From Patagioenas fasciata (Eukaryota; Chordata; Aves; Columbiformes; Columbidae), in NCBI RefSeq assembly GCF_037038585.1, contig NC_092520.1, positions 62,640,001-62,704,000 of the forward strand: 64,000 bases of DNA, in the 5' to 3' direction. The first letter of the stretch is position 1; each line of letters opens with the position of its first letter. The position numbers were made by a program, and so were the translations under genes. Below are positions 48,444 through 61,619 of this stretch, piece after piece. A model generated the notes under the pieces. The model saw nothing but the letters and a program-made list of their open reading frames with translations. It was not told where the DNA came from and did not search any database.

Positions 48444-51400
48444 GTACTGCCAAGAGTAAATGTCCGATGTGAGATGCTGAAGAGAAGTCAGGTTTTTGAG
48501 GGGCTTGGCTTCACTTCCGCCAGCGTTAGCTGTGAAGAGGCTCCATGGTGTGTCTGGGCTGACTTGTGGGGAGGAGGTACCCTCGGCCACGATGGAGCCT
48601 GTTGCCTGGCGGGTGCCTAGAGAGGCACAACAGCTCGAGCTGGTTGTCCTCTGGAGATGTCTGGGCCTCTTCCCTGGTTGCACAAGCACAATGAGTGTCA
48701 AACAGGCTCTTCTAAGGTGTCTGAGCAGCACACCTGGTCTTCCAGGTATTTGTAGTCACTTGTGGTTTAGAAAACACTGCTGGCTTGTGTATGTTAGCAT
48801 GGACTCAAGCCTTTGCCTCTGAGCACATTAAATCCCCAGGCACTTTTATTTATCGCTGGGAGGCTTTTGTTTGTAATGAACCTGCAGGGCACAGCTTAGC
48901 AGTGTTTTGTTGCGATCACATGCTTCTAATGAGAAACCTCTTCCACCTTCTCAAATGGATCTCTGGGGAGAGCTGCTACCAGCATTTGCCGCGGCCTTTC
49001 CAGAGGTGGCTTTGGCTCAGCCTGCTGCCAGGGGACAGGGAGCTGGGGGTTCCCCAAAGGGCGTGTGACACCCCTTCTCCATGCTCCGCAGTGATTCAGG
49101 GTCAAGTGGAGGAAGCTGCTGAAGTGAAGTGCTCCGTGCCACGTGTTGGCAACCTGGCCCGACAGCCTGGTCCCCAGTGTCAGCAGGGAGGCTGGGAGGT
49201 ACTGCCCCACAAAGGGACACTTGGGAGGATAAGTGCAGTGGGGTTCTTTTAATAATTTTTAAGCCTGAGTGCATCTCAACATGGTATTTTTTTGCTAAAG
49301 AAAGGAGACAGGAAGATTAAAGAAATCTAGTTAAAAAATAAAAGAAAAAATACTGAGAAAATGAATTATTAAAAAAAAAAGACAGCAACAGACGAAATAA
49401 TAGTGCTTTGTTTATTCTTCCCCTTGGAGCTTTGTGGATATATAATAGGTTTCCACTTCTTGGTCCTACTTTCTTTTTTCCTTCTCCTTTGCCCGCTGTC
49501 TTGCTTCATTTTTTTCTATGACCATTAGCACTGTGGGAACCTACCACCCACAGTGCCCATTCATTGCCTTTCCAAAGAAGCCTGAGGGCACAGCCACCCC
49601 ACACAGACTAACCTGGACTCAAAGGGCAACACAATGTTGTAGCCTGAAGCCAGTTACTATTTGTATAACAACGCGACAGTGCAGGAAAAGGGTTCAGTCA
49701 TGCTCAATTTTGCTTCTGGTATTGCAAAAGCGGCACATCAGTGGTAGAGTTGTGCAGATTGGATGGAACTAATTATATCAAATTGCTCCATAGGAACTTT
49801 TTAAAGGGTGTTACATGTAGAAGAGCAGGCTTTTTGACAAGAAGTTGATTCATATGAGGCTTCATGGAGCATTTATTTTGTCTTTAAGAGTTCAGGTCAC
49901 CTTTGTCCATGAGAAAAGTGAGGGAAGGAAATCTTTACTAAATTCCCTGTAGGATCTCCTCACCATTTCTTCTTCTGGGCATTTTCCTTCCTCAGCCTGG
50001 AAGAAACAAGCTGCACAGTTAGCATGAAATGTGCAGAAAGACCAATTCCTTCTCCCTCCCTGCCCCTCTGTGTCCCCTGTGACTATCTTCACTAGTTTAA
50101 TTAAGAAGAATTCTTCTGTAGGATTATATTTTTTCCACCTTACAGGTCTAAGGACCCCAGCCTTTCATTCTTATTTTCTAGTTGGGTGAGAGGCAATTTA
50201 TTTTTCCAGGTATTTTATTTTCCAGATACATAGCAAGTGTTCCTTGAACCTAATATTGACTACTGCTGAATAACTGATCAAGGCTTGTTGTAATGTGAAG
50301 GTATATGAGGCAATACTGGTGCTTGCCTGACCATTTGGTCCAACTTGTTTTCCTCCGTCTTAGATTTTACTGAGACCACCAGAGCACTGCTGTTCAGGGC
50401 AGGCAGTTATCTTTCTTCATCACTAACAATGACAACTGGGTTCCTAGTGTCACAACACTGTTATTTATTTTTCCCTGCTGGAGCTTCATCATGCTTTTAA
50501 CCAACTCTAGTTAAAAACATCTGCTAGACAAATTCCTCTGGAAAATTCCATATACAGCAAGCGTAGAGATAAGAGATAAGTTTAAAGCTACTTTGCATAC
50601 TTTTGCTTAAGAAAAAGCAACAGCACAGAAGTTAGTTTATGTGATTTTTGTGTAGAGCAGTCAGAAAATTCAGAGTAGCAGTCAAATGATATTTCTTTTT
50701 TTCTGAATGTGTTTCTTTGGATTTTAGGTTTCCTAAGTCTCCTTTTGGCAAGTCATCACATTTTTCTCTCCAACCTAGTCCTGCCGTTACAATTACGTCT
50801 TCTTTACAGTGGTTATATAGCATGAATATTCTAAATTATCTGATCAATTGCTGAGGCCCTCCCACACACCGGTGTCAGGATTAGCACTGGTGAACATTTT
50901 CCCTTCATGGTCCAACACAAGTGAGGGGGCTCCAGATCTCTAATACCAAAGCTCAGCCCGCAGTCAGGCTGATTTGACCCCTGCTTTGTGACTTGGGCTG
51001 CATTAAGGAGCCAAATGTTTCTGAGTGTTGTCCAAATGGACATAACTTCTGTTTTCTTTCTACTCCAGTCTCCTGTGCGATTCCCAGACTACTTATTTTA
51101 CGAGACAGCCATATAGGCACACTGTTTGAAAGTGGTGTGTGTGTGTGTACCAGCCAGAGATGGTGGCTTCCAGCTCTGTTCCCTTGAGTCGCTGTTTTGC
51201 ATGTAGGCAAAATCCTAAGTACCCATTTCTACTGCTGTCCCGTGGCACAGACGTACTGCAAAGAAGCTCTGGCTGAGGATGCTGGAGCTAAGGTGTTATG
51301 GGAGCAAGTATATTTAAAAGGAGGATGAAAGAAGAGGTTGCATAGGCTTGAATTTGTGAATTCAAATTAATTTGTGACTTCAAAGGATAAATACACATAC

Positions 51401-52964
51401 TCATGAAGGCAAGAATTGTTGTCATCATTCAAGCAAGTCTGGGAACCCCCCCCTATGTAATGTTACTTTAACAATGGAGTCACTCCTCTTTCTTTTTTTT
51501 TCTTTTAACTTGGATGTAACTCAGCTCCCTGTTTCTAAACTACAACTCTCTCTGCATCTACCTGCTGACAGACATTTAAGAGAACAGGAAGGATGGAGGG
51601 AGCCATTCTTCCTGTTAGTTATATTAGAAAACTAAATCCCAGAAGCCTTTCTGCAGTCTTTGCTTTTCTAATTTTAGAATATGCTGTACTTATAGAGAAG
51701 ATATTTAGCTTTCCTGGTTTTGAGAAACAGAAGAAAATGATGTTATGTCCCTACATACCCCTTGTGTCTGCTTACATTTATCAAGTAAAGAATGACGAAT
51801 ATGCTAACTCATTTTGTCATAACAAGATAAGTGGTAATGATGCTGTTCTCTAGTCCAGGCAACCCACATTTGTTTGATATTCAGCCACCCTGGAAAGTTC
51901 ATTTTGCTGCCGGCTGTTCACCAAGGATCAGTCACAGAGATAACAGAGGCTTGGGAGCTCTCAGCAGTATTCGCTCTTCTGCAAATGAGCAAGCAAGCAA
52001 AGAATGTTCTTTTTCTTCACTGCTAGACAGAGCCTGCTCCGCACACCACCTATGGTGCCTCCTGTTTTCCTCATGCAGTAGGTGTTGCCACGTCCTAAAG
52101 AAAGGAAGCACTTGAATGCCAGGAGAAAAAAAGCTTCAGTGTGGAAGGGTATTTTAGTGAAACAAGACAGAAGTCCTCCATGGAAAGGCTACAGCCTCAA
52201 TGAGGTCAGATAGCAAAGTGACACCAAAAATGTCTGCCATATTCCCTGGGTGCTCCTCTCCTTTGGACTAGTGACCTGATGCAGAAGCCTGTGCTGCAGC
52301 AGCAACGTCTCCAGGCTCCAGCTGTACTTGGGGAGACAGCTGGGACAGCCTGGCTGGTCTGCAGTCCTGTCAGTCCAACTCAAAGCCTTATCAGATCTCC
52401 CCAGCAAAGCATTGCTGCGGAAGCCTCCCTGAGGCAGAGGTGTCTCAGAGCATGGATGCCTTGAGTCTGGATGGAGGCGCTGGCAAGAAAGCTGCCTGAC
52501 CTTTCTATTGCTCTTGTTTTCCTGAAGGTGTGTACTACTTTTAATCTAAAAGAAACAATTAATAAATGTCATGGAAAAATACCTGAAAAACATTTTTTCC
52601 CACTCAGAAAGAAGAAATGTGTAACTCAAATGACTTGTCATTTTGATACTGAAGTTTTCTATGCTTTGTACTTACATAGAAAGTATATTGAATTCATGTA
52701 ACTTTTTCTGACCTGACTGTATAGAGCCAAAACATGCAGTCAAAGTTGGGAAAAACCTTCTTTGTAATCAACTCTACATTTTTGTTTGAAAGAAAAGTAA
52801 CACGAGTATAAATGATCTTTCCCAGCTTTACCTTAGCTGATTGAAGACTTTCATGTGTTTTGATACTATTGTTGCTGTCTCCTGCCACACACAATTCATT
52901 TTTGCTATTTTTGAGCCCAAGGATTACAAAAAAGCAGTAGCAGGAATAATATAAATTTATTTTT

Positions 52965-53135
52965 ATGCATTATATTGAACTTTCAGCTGAAGAATTACTG
53001 GACGAATTACTAGAAGAAGCAAGTAAATGCAAAGTACATGTCCCGAGCTCTGGGACTGAACCGCGCCACAAAATACATGCCACAGGTACTACGTTATGGA
53101 AACACAGCTTCTCTAGGACGAAACAAAGTGCCTGA
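52965..53135 (+). other. Small ORF or possible 99-base exon, unidentified
   Basis: A 56-codon frame from ATG 52965 reads MHYIELSAEELLDELLEEA, continues to a basic, polar half (SKCKVHVPSSGTEPRHKIH) and ends at TGA 53133-53135. Inside it, 52987-53085 is bounded by ACTTTCAG and /GTACTA and is 99 bases long, a multiple of three. The acidic-amphipathic EELLDELLEEA run looks protein-like. A longer frame overlaps on the minus strand (52970-53359), so chance remains likely. Confidence 0.25.
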
Positions 53136-54706
53136 CATACTAACACAGTTTCAGCACTGCAAATTAGAAATAATGCTCTTGGAGCTACTGTAGAAATATG
53201 GGCAAGGAGGATGCTTTTATTGAAGCTGGAATGTGATGTCCAGGTTGCAGACGGGGAACGAGGTGCAGTGGGATGGTGGAGGTCAGTAACAGTTTGGCTC
53301 ATGGACTCTTCACCTCCCGTGGCATGCCAAGCACTCTTTGCCCAGTTTTTGAAAGCCATCCAAGCAGCACCCTTACTCAGCTATTGCAAAGTCCTGGAGT
53401 CAGAATGCAGATGGTATGAAAAACACTGCCAATGTCTTTCCTAGAAGATAAATATTTTATTAGTATGTTCTGGACTTGGAGGAACGGATAGTTCTGGTGT
53501 TAGAGGCAAAAGAAGTTTTATTATGGGAAAGCAGAAAATTCTGCATGTTTTCACAGCTAGCTCTCCAAAAAGAATAAATTCCTTTGAATTTCAGTTTTCA
53601 CTGAAGCTTCTTTTCAAAAAGAAAACAGAGAAATGATTTTTGAAAAAGCAACATACTGAATTCATATGGGAAAAAATTAGCATAGTTTCTATTATAACTT
53701 GCAAAACCAAAAACTCAATTGAAAACATATAATATCTAAGCATGTACTTGAATAGTATGGCATTTAATATTTACAAGTAAGCTTATTCCTGTGAAGTAAC
53801 GGACAGCATTGTATTATGCCATCTCAGTTGCATCCTTTTAGTCACCTAGCTAAATGTAAGGGTCTATTTAAGCAATCTTGAGCCAGGTCTGCAATCCAGC
53901 TATCTGTGGTTACATATACATGTTTTGCTGACAAAAGCCAGTGAGGCAAAACCTGTGCTGTTTTCAATTTGGTTTTTTTGCCTAGAGGTACTCCACTGGC
54001 AGACGTGTGATTTGACAATGTGATTGCAGTAGCAGCATTTCCTGGCTGAGCTATCCAGGTCATAAATTACACTTAATGATGTCCATCTATGTACGAGATA
54101 ACGATGCTACTAGATTTGATACCTGCTTGTATGTGTTGGTTCTTTAGAGGTCTGTATCTGCCAACATCATTCAGGTAGACTGATGTCTAACCCAATGGGG
54201 GATTCAACATGAGAGAGACTTCTCTGGCAAGGAGCAGTACAGGTCAGAATCAATTTTAGCTCTCCTTACCAAAAAAAAAAGAGCAACCCACCTCACAGAG
54301 CCAAACAAACTGCACCAGTTTGAGCCTCCACCCAGAAATCCGGCAATCTAAATTACGCTCTCTTATTGAGCAGTACTTCCCTCCGCAGGAACAATGAATC
54401 AAACTAAAGGGCCTAGGTAAATAAATCTTTACACTTCCCTGTTCTTTCTACCTCCCAATAAATCATGCGTCATTTTGGAAAACCTGAGTAATTCACAGCA
54501 GGAGGCAAAACCACCATCGCGGAGTACCATGGCAGCATCATACCATCCTCCAGAATCTGAGGGTGACAGCTGAGGTGGCCTGCTGTCCCCTGTGTCCCCT
54601 CACACTGCAGGAGCAGGGTGCCCAGGTCAGGCAGGGGGTGGCCACTCTCTCCAGTCAAACCTGCTCCAGCCCTAATCCCCACTCGTGTTCTGCTGCAGTG
54701 AGCTCC

Positions 54707-54762
54707 ACTGCTGGTTTGGCCATTAGTCACTGGTACTGCTGGTTTGGCCATTAGTCACTGGT
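54707..54762. repeat. 28-bp perfect tandem duplication
   Basis: The unit beginning ACTGCTGGTTTGGCC and ending TCACTGGT occurs at 54707-54734 and again at 54735-54762 without mismatches, followed by a third partial GCTGCTGG. Identity of the copies indicates a recent duplication or assembly artefact. Confidence 0.95.
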
Positions 54763-54904
54763 GCTGCTGGTGGCTGGCGTCCTGACAGCTCCTGTCTCTG
54801 GTCTTGGTCTCCCTGATGGGGTTCTGGTCCTTGGCAGAAAGTGCAGCGCTGCAGGGATCCACGCAGAGCCCCAGCCATGCAGAACAGGCTTAGTGAATTA
54901 AGTA

Positions 54905-55239
54905 GTCAGAGAAAATAGAGAAAGAGAGAGAGAAAGAAAGAGAGAAAGTGAGAGAGAAAGATAGAAAGAGAGAAAGTGAGAGAGAGAGATAGAAAGAGAG
55001 AAGAGAGAAAGAAAGAGAGAAGGGAGGAAGGGAGGGAGGGAGAAAGGGAGGAAAAGGGAGGGAGGGAGGGAGGGAGGGAGGGAGGGAGGAAGGAAGGAAG
55101 GAAGGAAGGAAGGAAGGAAGGAAGGAAGGAAGGAAGGAAGGAAGGAAGGAAGGAAGGAAGGAAGGAAGGAAGGAAGGAAGGAAGGAAGGAAGGAAGGAAG
55201 GAAGGAAGGAAGGAAGGAAGGAAGGAAGGAGAGGGGAAA
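54905..55239. repeat. Purine-rich array: (GAAA/GAGA)n, (GGGA)n and (GGAA)n
   Basis: The array starts as GA-rich imperfect repeats with rare T, becomes (GGGA)n at about 55055-55088, then about 36 units of GGAA from 55086 to 55230. From 54991 to 55239 the plus strand contains no pyrimidine. Antisense frames (Pro-Ser-Phe-Leu repeats) and sense frames (Arg-Lys-Glu-Gly repeats) are artefacts. Confidence 0.97.
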
Positions 55240-55244
55240 TAATC

Positions 55245-58200
55245 TGCTTGGATTCTTTTTCCCCACATAGACATTTCTCCAATTCTCTGAACCATGCAGT
55301 TTATTAGGACTAATGTTCATGCCAGGGAAGTTACCCAAGTTTTGTCAAATGTGTTTGTGCATATAATTTTCTACACTTTTTAACTTAGTTGTTTTTTAAC
55401 ATAAAGGCCTGAAATACTAGAAAATAAATGTTCAGTTAAGCCTGATAAAGCCTGGTCTATCGTTCACTTTCCTCACTAGCAGATGCCAAGAGCTCATGGT
55501 CCCTCTCTAGGCTGTGGAGAAGGTGCTTCTTGAGATAGGGCTGCTTTTCAGACCATGTGCTTTCACAGGAGTAACTAGCTGAGTTTTTCCAAGCTTCTGT
55601 TGCTGCATGAGGAGTTCTGAGTTCTGAAATTCCTGGTTAGCACTTCCGTGACAGCAGTTTCTGAAGTTACTGGTTTTCATGTTCTCATGCCATGCTCTCA
55701 ACATTGCACAAGGTCCAGACATGAGGAATTGCCACCAAACAGATCAAGTTTCTAGCTTGAAAGGAAGTTCTGAAATTACCACAGAAGGCCTGCTGGTACA
55801 AGATTTCTGGTACACTTTTGCAGAGCATCAAATAGTCCAGATAAGCTTCAGATAAGTACTCTCAGTTTTGGATGCTTATCTTTAACTCCAGATCTTTTGA
55901 AGCTTGCCACTCATGTATTTCAAGCCTGTGTCCTCTAAACAGAGATTCTCCCAAATCGGATAATCAAAATTTCTTTGTGTTTTCTCATAGAACCCATGTA
56001 TTCATTTATGATCCCCAGTGGGAAGGCTAAGTTAACCATGCTGTCATTCATTGAAGTATTACCAAATGACAATATTTATACAAGATTTAGCCAGAAGTCT
56101 ATATTTCCAGGGGCGGTGTGTCCTAGAATAGTGCAAAAAGGATGTTTTTCTTTCCTTTCTATCTTTGAGGCATGAATTATGTAGGCAGATGCATATTTTC
56201 TTTAGGATCTCAGAGGATAATCACTATTGGCAAGGAGTTTGCAAGCTAAAATAATGTAAAAGTATTTACTTAAAAGTCTTTCTAAAAAATATAAAGAGCA
56301 GAAAGCAGATCAAAGATCTCCTTTTCACACACAAAAAATTATTTTTTCTATCCATGGAGGTTTTCTAGCTCATCATTACCTACAGCATTCTTGTCCCCAC
56401 CGCCACCAAGCACCCCACCCTTCTCCTGGTACGTAGACAGCAGCTCCGTCCAATGCTCTAAAACACAGAGATCTCTCTGTCTTTTCTCTGATTTCCTTCC
56501 TTCTAACTCTCCCTTCACATTTCAGTGATTTAAAACAGCCAAGATAAGAAATAGCCATCTCTTCCCAGGAGAAGAGGGGACGGATGTGCAATTCAGAAGA
56601 ACATTTCCTTTCTTCCTACTGCCTTCCTGGGATGGGGGGCAGGGGAGAAATGAGGAGTAGGTTAACCTCCCTTTTGCCAGCTGTGACAGCAGTTCCTAGC
56701 AAAACAGAGACAGCAAAGCATGTCGGCACTGTACTGCTCTCCCCCTGAAAGCACAGAACTGTTAAAAAAAGCTTAAGATCGGAAATAGGGGTGGCTAGTA
56801 ACTTGTATTTTTGGTCACAATGCAAGACCCACAGCCTGTTTGTGTAATGCATCCCATCACTCTTTTAGCATCTGGCATAAAGAAATATCATAAGTCACCT
56901 AAGCCATGTTTCATCTAGGTCCCCTGTTGCTAGAAGAAAATGTTGGGAGAGTTAGACTGTTACCACCATGGAGTAATAGTCACATTTGTTGTGGTTTTAT
57001 ACAAAGACTAGCATACTGAGATTTGGGTCTATAGGAGTTAAAAATGTAAATTTGCATGGAGGTTAAAGTTTTCTGCTATTGTGAGATTTTAAGAGTAGCT
57101 TCTTACATGTTTTTTTGTATTATTGCTGTGGCTTAATGAGGAAAACACAAGAGCTACTGTTTTCTTAGTTACCTAAAGATAATAAAAAACAGCAGAAGCA
57201 GAAACTTTTTTGTTTGCCATGGGATCCTAGCTCATATAGTAGCAGGAACTCACAGCCAAGAACATCATGCTTTATGATGGTGATTAAGTTCTCCAGTATG
57301 CAACAAGAGGCTCAGTTTCTATGATTAAGGGGTACAGTTAAATTTAGTGCAACAACTGAGTTCAGACCTACTGGCTGTACTGTGAGATAACTTTTGGGAA
57401 TGAGAAGAAACAGGGTATTGGAAAAGTCACAAGAGTTCCTGGGAAATTTGCTACTGTAGGTACTCTTGCTCAGTAAATAGGAGAAGGGAAATCCATGAGT
57501 GGGCTTTATTATTACCATACCAACGTCTTCAAGGATTGCTTATATTCTTAGTATATTGCCTGTCTGCATCAGTGGTGACCTAGACTCCAAAGTCCGGCCA
57601 CTTATAATGCAGAAGCACAGAAACACCAGCAGGAAGAAGCACTTTCCGAAGCTACTGAAGCCAGTATTCTGCATAAGAGTGGACCACAGGAACTGCTAAT
57701 GCCACAAAATAAGGGTTAATGTTAGCGTCATTGTAATCTGCTTCAGGGAATTCTCCAAATGATCTGGTGACCTCCGTGTTGTACGGAGAGAAGGAAAGAG
57801 CACACACATGCATAAGGAGGGTAATGGCAGCAGTCAAAAAAGTCTGGTTAAATTGAAATATTATGCTTGGGTTATCAGAAATATGAACTAAAGGATAAAT
57901 ATTCTGAATGGACTGTGTAAACAGTTGACTCCATGAGAACTGGGAGCCGTAGAGAAAAATGGTCCAACTATGCTAAAAGATTGTACTTCAGCAGCAAAAT
58001 TGAAACTGAAACAATGGTAGCAGCTGATCCAGGATCTCCTGCTACTGAGAAGCAGTTGCCTGAGTGGAACCCAAGAGTCTGTTCATCAGAAAAAGCAGAA
58101 AAGTAAGGAAAGAGAGCCAGAAGAAAAACTATTATACTTCACAGCTGGAAAATGAATTACACTTTCATGTGTGTAAGTACACACTAAGGAAATAAAGAGG

Positions 58201-61200
58201 ATGAGGTTTGGAGTAAGTGCCTCCAAGACTTGTGTTAGCATCTTTCCAGCTCAATTAAACAGGTTCCAGGATCTAACAGCTAGGGAAACCCTTTTATTAC
58301 CTTTCAGGATACAAAAGGGAAGAGGTTCCAAACTAAGCAATATAAACAGAGAGTGGAAATTTTCTAGGGACCATTGCTCATCTCATTAGATGGAGAAATG
58401 AGGTTCTAGTTATGCAGCCTGCAGACACTGAATAGTCATTGCTCAGCACCTCAAATGTGTGCTTCGTGAGATCCATCTGCGAACAACAGCTGTGGCTGAC
58501 AAAGTGTGATAGGACTCAAAACCTCATTACTGATCCAGCATCTGACAGTACCAATACCTATCCATGAAAAAGATCTGCCCTTCAAAAATCAACTGGAGTA
58601 ATTTATTAAAATGGGGGGAGGAAGAACACAGAAGGAAAGATCTAGTGAAAATGCAGCAGTTAAGCTATTCTAACATGCTTTCAGCAGTTCAAGCGTTGAG
58701 TCTCTTTTATAAAAATAAATGGTGAGAGAGGATTCTGCTAGGAAGGTAAATGTAGCTGAGTTCTTGCAGAGACATACTGCATTTGAGATCTACCCTGCTC
58801 ACAAAATATTGTGTAGAAATTGGCTTTTCTATGACCACGGAAAAGAAAGACAAGACAAATATGTGCTTTTTCTGTTACCTTCTGATGCTTGAAAATGAAC
58901 CTGTGGCTTTGTGTGGGAAAGCAAAGGGCCCCTGGAGAACAGTCTTGACAGTGGTTGAGCCATACCTATGGTAATGATTCACACGAGTCCTCATTCCATA
59001 GTCTACATGTGGAGAGCTGTTTTCCTCTACCAGGCTTCGGAGTTTAGCAGGGTCTTGCACCTTATGTCGGGTAAAAGTCACTGGATCATTATGTTTTGGA
59101 GCTTAGAAAGGCTTTACTGCCGCCCTAATAAGGTGATACCAGTGCAGAACATCACAAGTCTCATTACTGGTCTCTAATCTGAAGATTAGAGTTCCAGGCA
59201 GAGGCATGAGATACAATCTGTGAAGTGTCAGGGAGGCAAGCAAGGAGATAGATCTTTGATTTTTTGGGGGAGTTTTGAGCAATATTGTGACCCTTTAACA
59301 TGATCATTGCAGTCCTAGGTTATTTCCACATTGCTGATAAAGTACTTCTAAGATCCATTCTTGTGCTTTGGGTGTTCCGGCTCAAAATGAACATTTTGAT
59401 CTGACATCACCTATGAGGAGTTTCATAGAAAGCTGTTTATGGCAAAGCTGAATACATACATCCAGTCTGCTGGTTGCCTCTACTGAGTTTCTAATTCTGA
59501 ATTATTCTTCCTGAGTTAGGAGGAGTGTACAGCTTATACAGGAAACATGTTCTGAATGAAGCATCACTTGCCAGTTGCTAAGACCTTTGAGTTTGATGAG
59601 CACTGTGGGGTCTGTTCTACCTCTTTTAAGAGTCAAGCCCATCTCATTGCTCATACAGTGAGCTATAGGTGTATTCCTTATTTTAATCCTGTCTAGTTTC
59701 TACTCCTTACTTCCAAGGCGTGGACATTTCCGAATTTTTGTAGATCTATTTGCAAAAAGACAAGCATATGAAAAAGGATGTGAAAAAGAAGCCAGATGAC
59801 ATTACTTAAGTCAGTTTAAAGAAGCTCAATATTTGGTTGTTTATAATCTCAGCATGTTAGTTGTTTGTACTGTTGATAAGAGCATTTTTGGTGTGGAGAC
59901 TGAGCCACAAGACTTATTGCAGCAATGCAGACAGTGTCTGTCTGTTGGTTGGGGGAATGGACTGGAAGGCAGGAAGGTCTTGTGTCCTGGTCCAAGCTGA
60001 ACCAGTGACTCATCATGCGACTCTGGGAAAGTGCGTTCAACTCATTTCTGCTACACTGCAGAAATCAGCCCAGCTGCTGAACTGAACTTGCAAGTTGCAA
60101 GTCAAAAGTCAGTGGTACATATGGGAAAGATGAGCCCTTTTTCCTATTCTGGGTAAATATGCATTCTACAGTATCTTCTCTTGACCCAACGTTTCATGGT
60201 GCAGCTGTGGTAATATTCTTAAATAGTCAATTGGGTATTCCCACCTCTCCCATGAATTTTCTGTATAAGTGACCGTGGAGGATGAAAAAATACCCAAAGA
60301 AAAAAAATACTGGTTTTTTATTATTATTATTATTATCAAGAATAAAATTATTTGGTCTTTCCAGTTTTGAGATTTTGACATCTACAGATTACGAATACAC
60401 AGCATAAGCATTATGTGGAATTATAGATTTTGTCACCTGAGTAGGTAAGCAACTAAAACAGTTTTTTGTTAGGAGTAGGAACTGAAATACATTCAGTAAA
60501 TTCTAAGAGCAGGGATTATAATGCTTCTCTTGTTTGAATTTTTCAGGTGTTTCTTATGCATGTTGGGACGTCTTTTTTGCAAAAGAAATTTCTAAAAAAT
60601 GAAGGATGCTTTGTAGGTCTTTTTTCTTCTCTTTTGAGAAAATACATAAAGATGTTATGCTAATCAAAAGTACATGGGTGAGAAGGAGGTTATCACTAGT
60701 GGTTGACTATTAGTTTTTATATCCACAAGGAAGAGATCCATTTCTTTTTCTGAGCACCTTTTTCTGTATTTTAGATTACCTGCCTTGAATCCATTGCTAA
60801 TAGCAAAACTTACGCGGAGTTCTACATATAATCCTGATATGTCAGATCCTCTACTATACCTTCTTTATGTGGTATAGCCACTATAGCAGTTTGTTTTGCC
60901 CAAGGCTTTTACCTTTGGCAACACTGATCAACTCAGAGCAGAGAGCAGAAAACCCAGGGAGGACATTAAGTTTTGAAATCTAAACTGAAAACCAAAATGG
61001 GTCAGTAGGAAAGCTGGTTTTCATGGACTTTTTCATGACTGAAATCAAAGGAAATGGTGGGTGTTGCATCTGTCCAGTTAGCAGTAAACACTTCCATCAT
61101 CAAATGTAGTTCTTTTTCCAGTTTGCAAAATCTCTTATCCATTCCTCTTACTTTTAAGGAAATACCAGTCCAGTCCCGAGAAGCAGTTCTGAAAAATTAC

Positions 61201-61395
61201 ATAGCAAATTTCCACATTTAGTATTTCCAGTCCAGTCATTTGTCTAGCAGCCAAATCTGAAAACTGAAGCAGGGCTGTAAGAGTTATACTGGACTAGACT
61301 TACCCATCAGCATGTATGATAAAAGCAGTGTCAGTCCATCTGTGCCATCACCAATAAACCCATGCAAATCATCCCTTTTGAATCACACTCTCGGT
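55245..61395. other. AT-rich non-coding DNA
   Basis: No gene, RNA gene or recognisable young repeat was found, apart from the (ATT)n run near 60.3 kb. An open frame at 57499-57699 (plus) has a protein-like basic segment after TCTGCATCAG near 57571 but no recognised family. Confidence 0.5.
60318..60337. repeat. (ATT)n microsatellite
   Basis: A short run of ATT trinucleotides after a T-rich stretch. Confidence 0.85.
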
Positions 61396-61399
61396 GATA

Positions 61400-61610
61400 C
61401 CCTGTTTCCCCAAAAATAAGACAGAGTCTCATACAATCTTTGCTCCAAAAGATGCTAACGTTTTTACATCTATAGATGTCTGGACACTATTTAAATTGAC
61501 TTTTTTTATGGACTGTAACTAGGGCTGATTTTTGGAGTAGGACTTATATTTCGAGCATCCTCAAAAATCCTGAAAAAATCATGCTAGGGCTTATTTTCAG
61601 GGAAACAGGG
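61400..61610. mobile_element. MITE with terminal inverted repeats and TA target site (Tc1/mariner-like)
   Basis: The left end CCCTGTTTCCCCAAAAATAA is matched by the reverse complement of the right end (CTTATTTTCAGGGAAACAGGG), about 19 of 20 bases allowing one gap-free mismatch. TA dinucleotides flank both ends (61398-61399 and 61611-61612), as expected of Tc1/mariner target-site duplication. The 211-base interior has no transposase frame; subterminal copies of the motif GGGCTTATTTT/AGGACTTATATTT recur inside. It is a non-autonomous element. The same type of terminal sequence is known from short DNA transposons in other amniotes, but I cannot name the family with certainty. Confidence 0.85.
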
Positions 61611-61619
61611 TAGCTCCAT

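Larger units (their letters stand above)
48450..54900. other. Non-coding DNA with one GC-richer patch
   Basis: The part 48480-49230 is GC-richer, with overlapping open frames on both strands (for example 48785-49252) and no recognised domain. The remainder is AT-rich. A possible small exon at 52987 and a 28-base tandem duplication at 54707 are listed separately. A (GT)n run lies at 51137-51148. Confidence 0.45.

Noticed and set aside
54890..55338. Open frames of 129-146 codons rich in Pro-Ser-Phe-Leu, and 88 codons rich in Arg-Lys-Glu-Gly
   Set aside because: They are translations of the (GGAA)n/(GAAA)n array.
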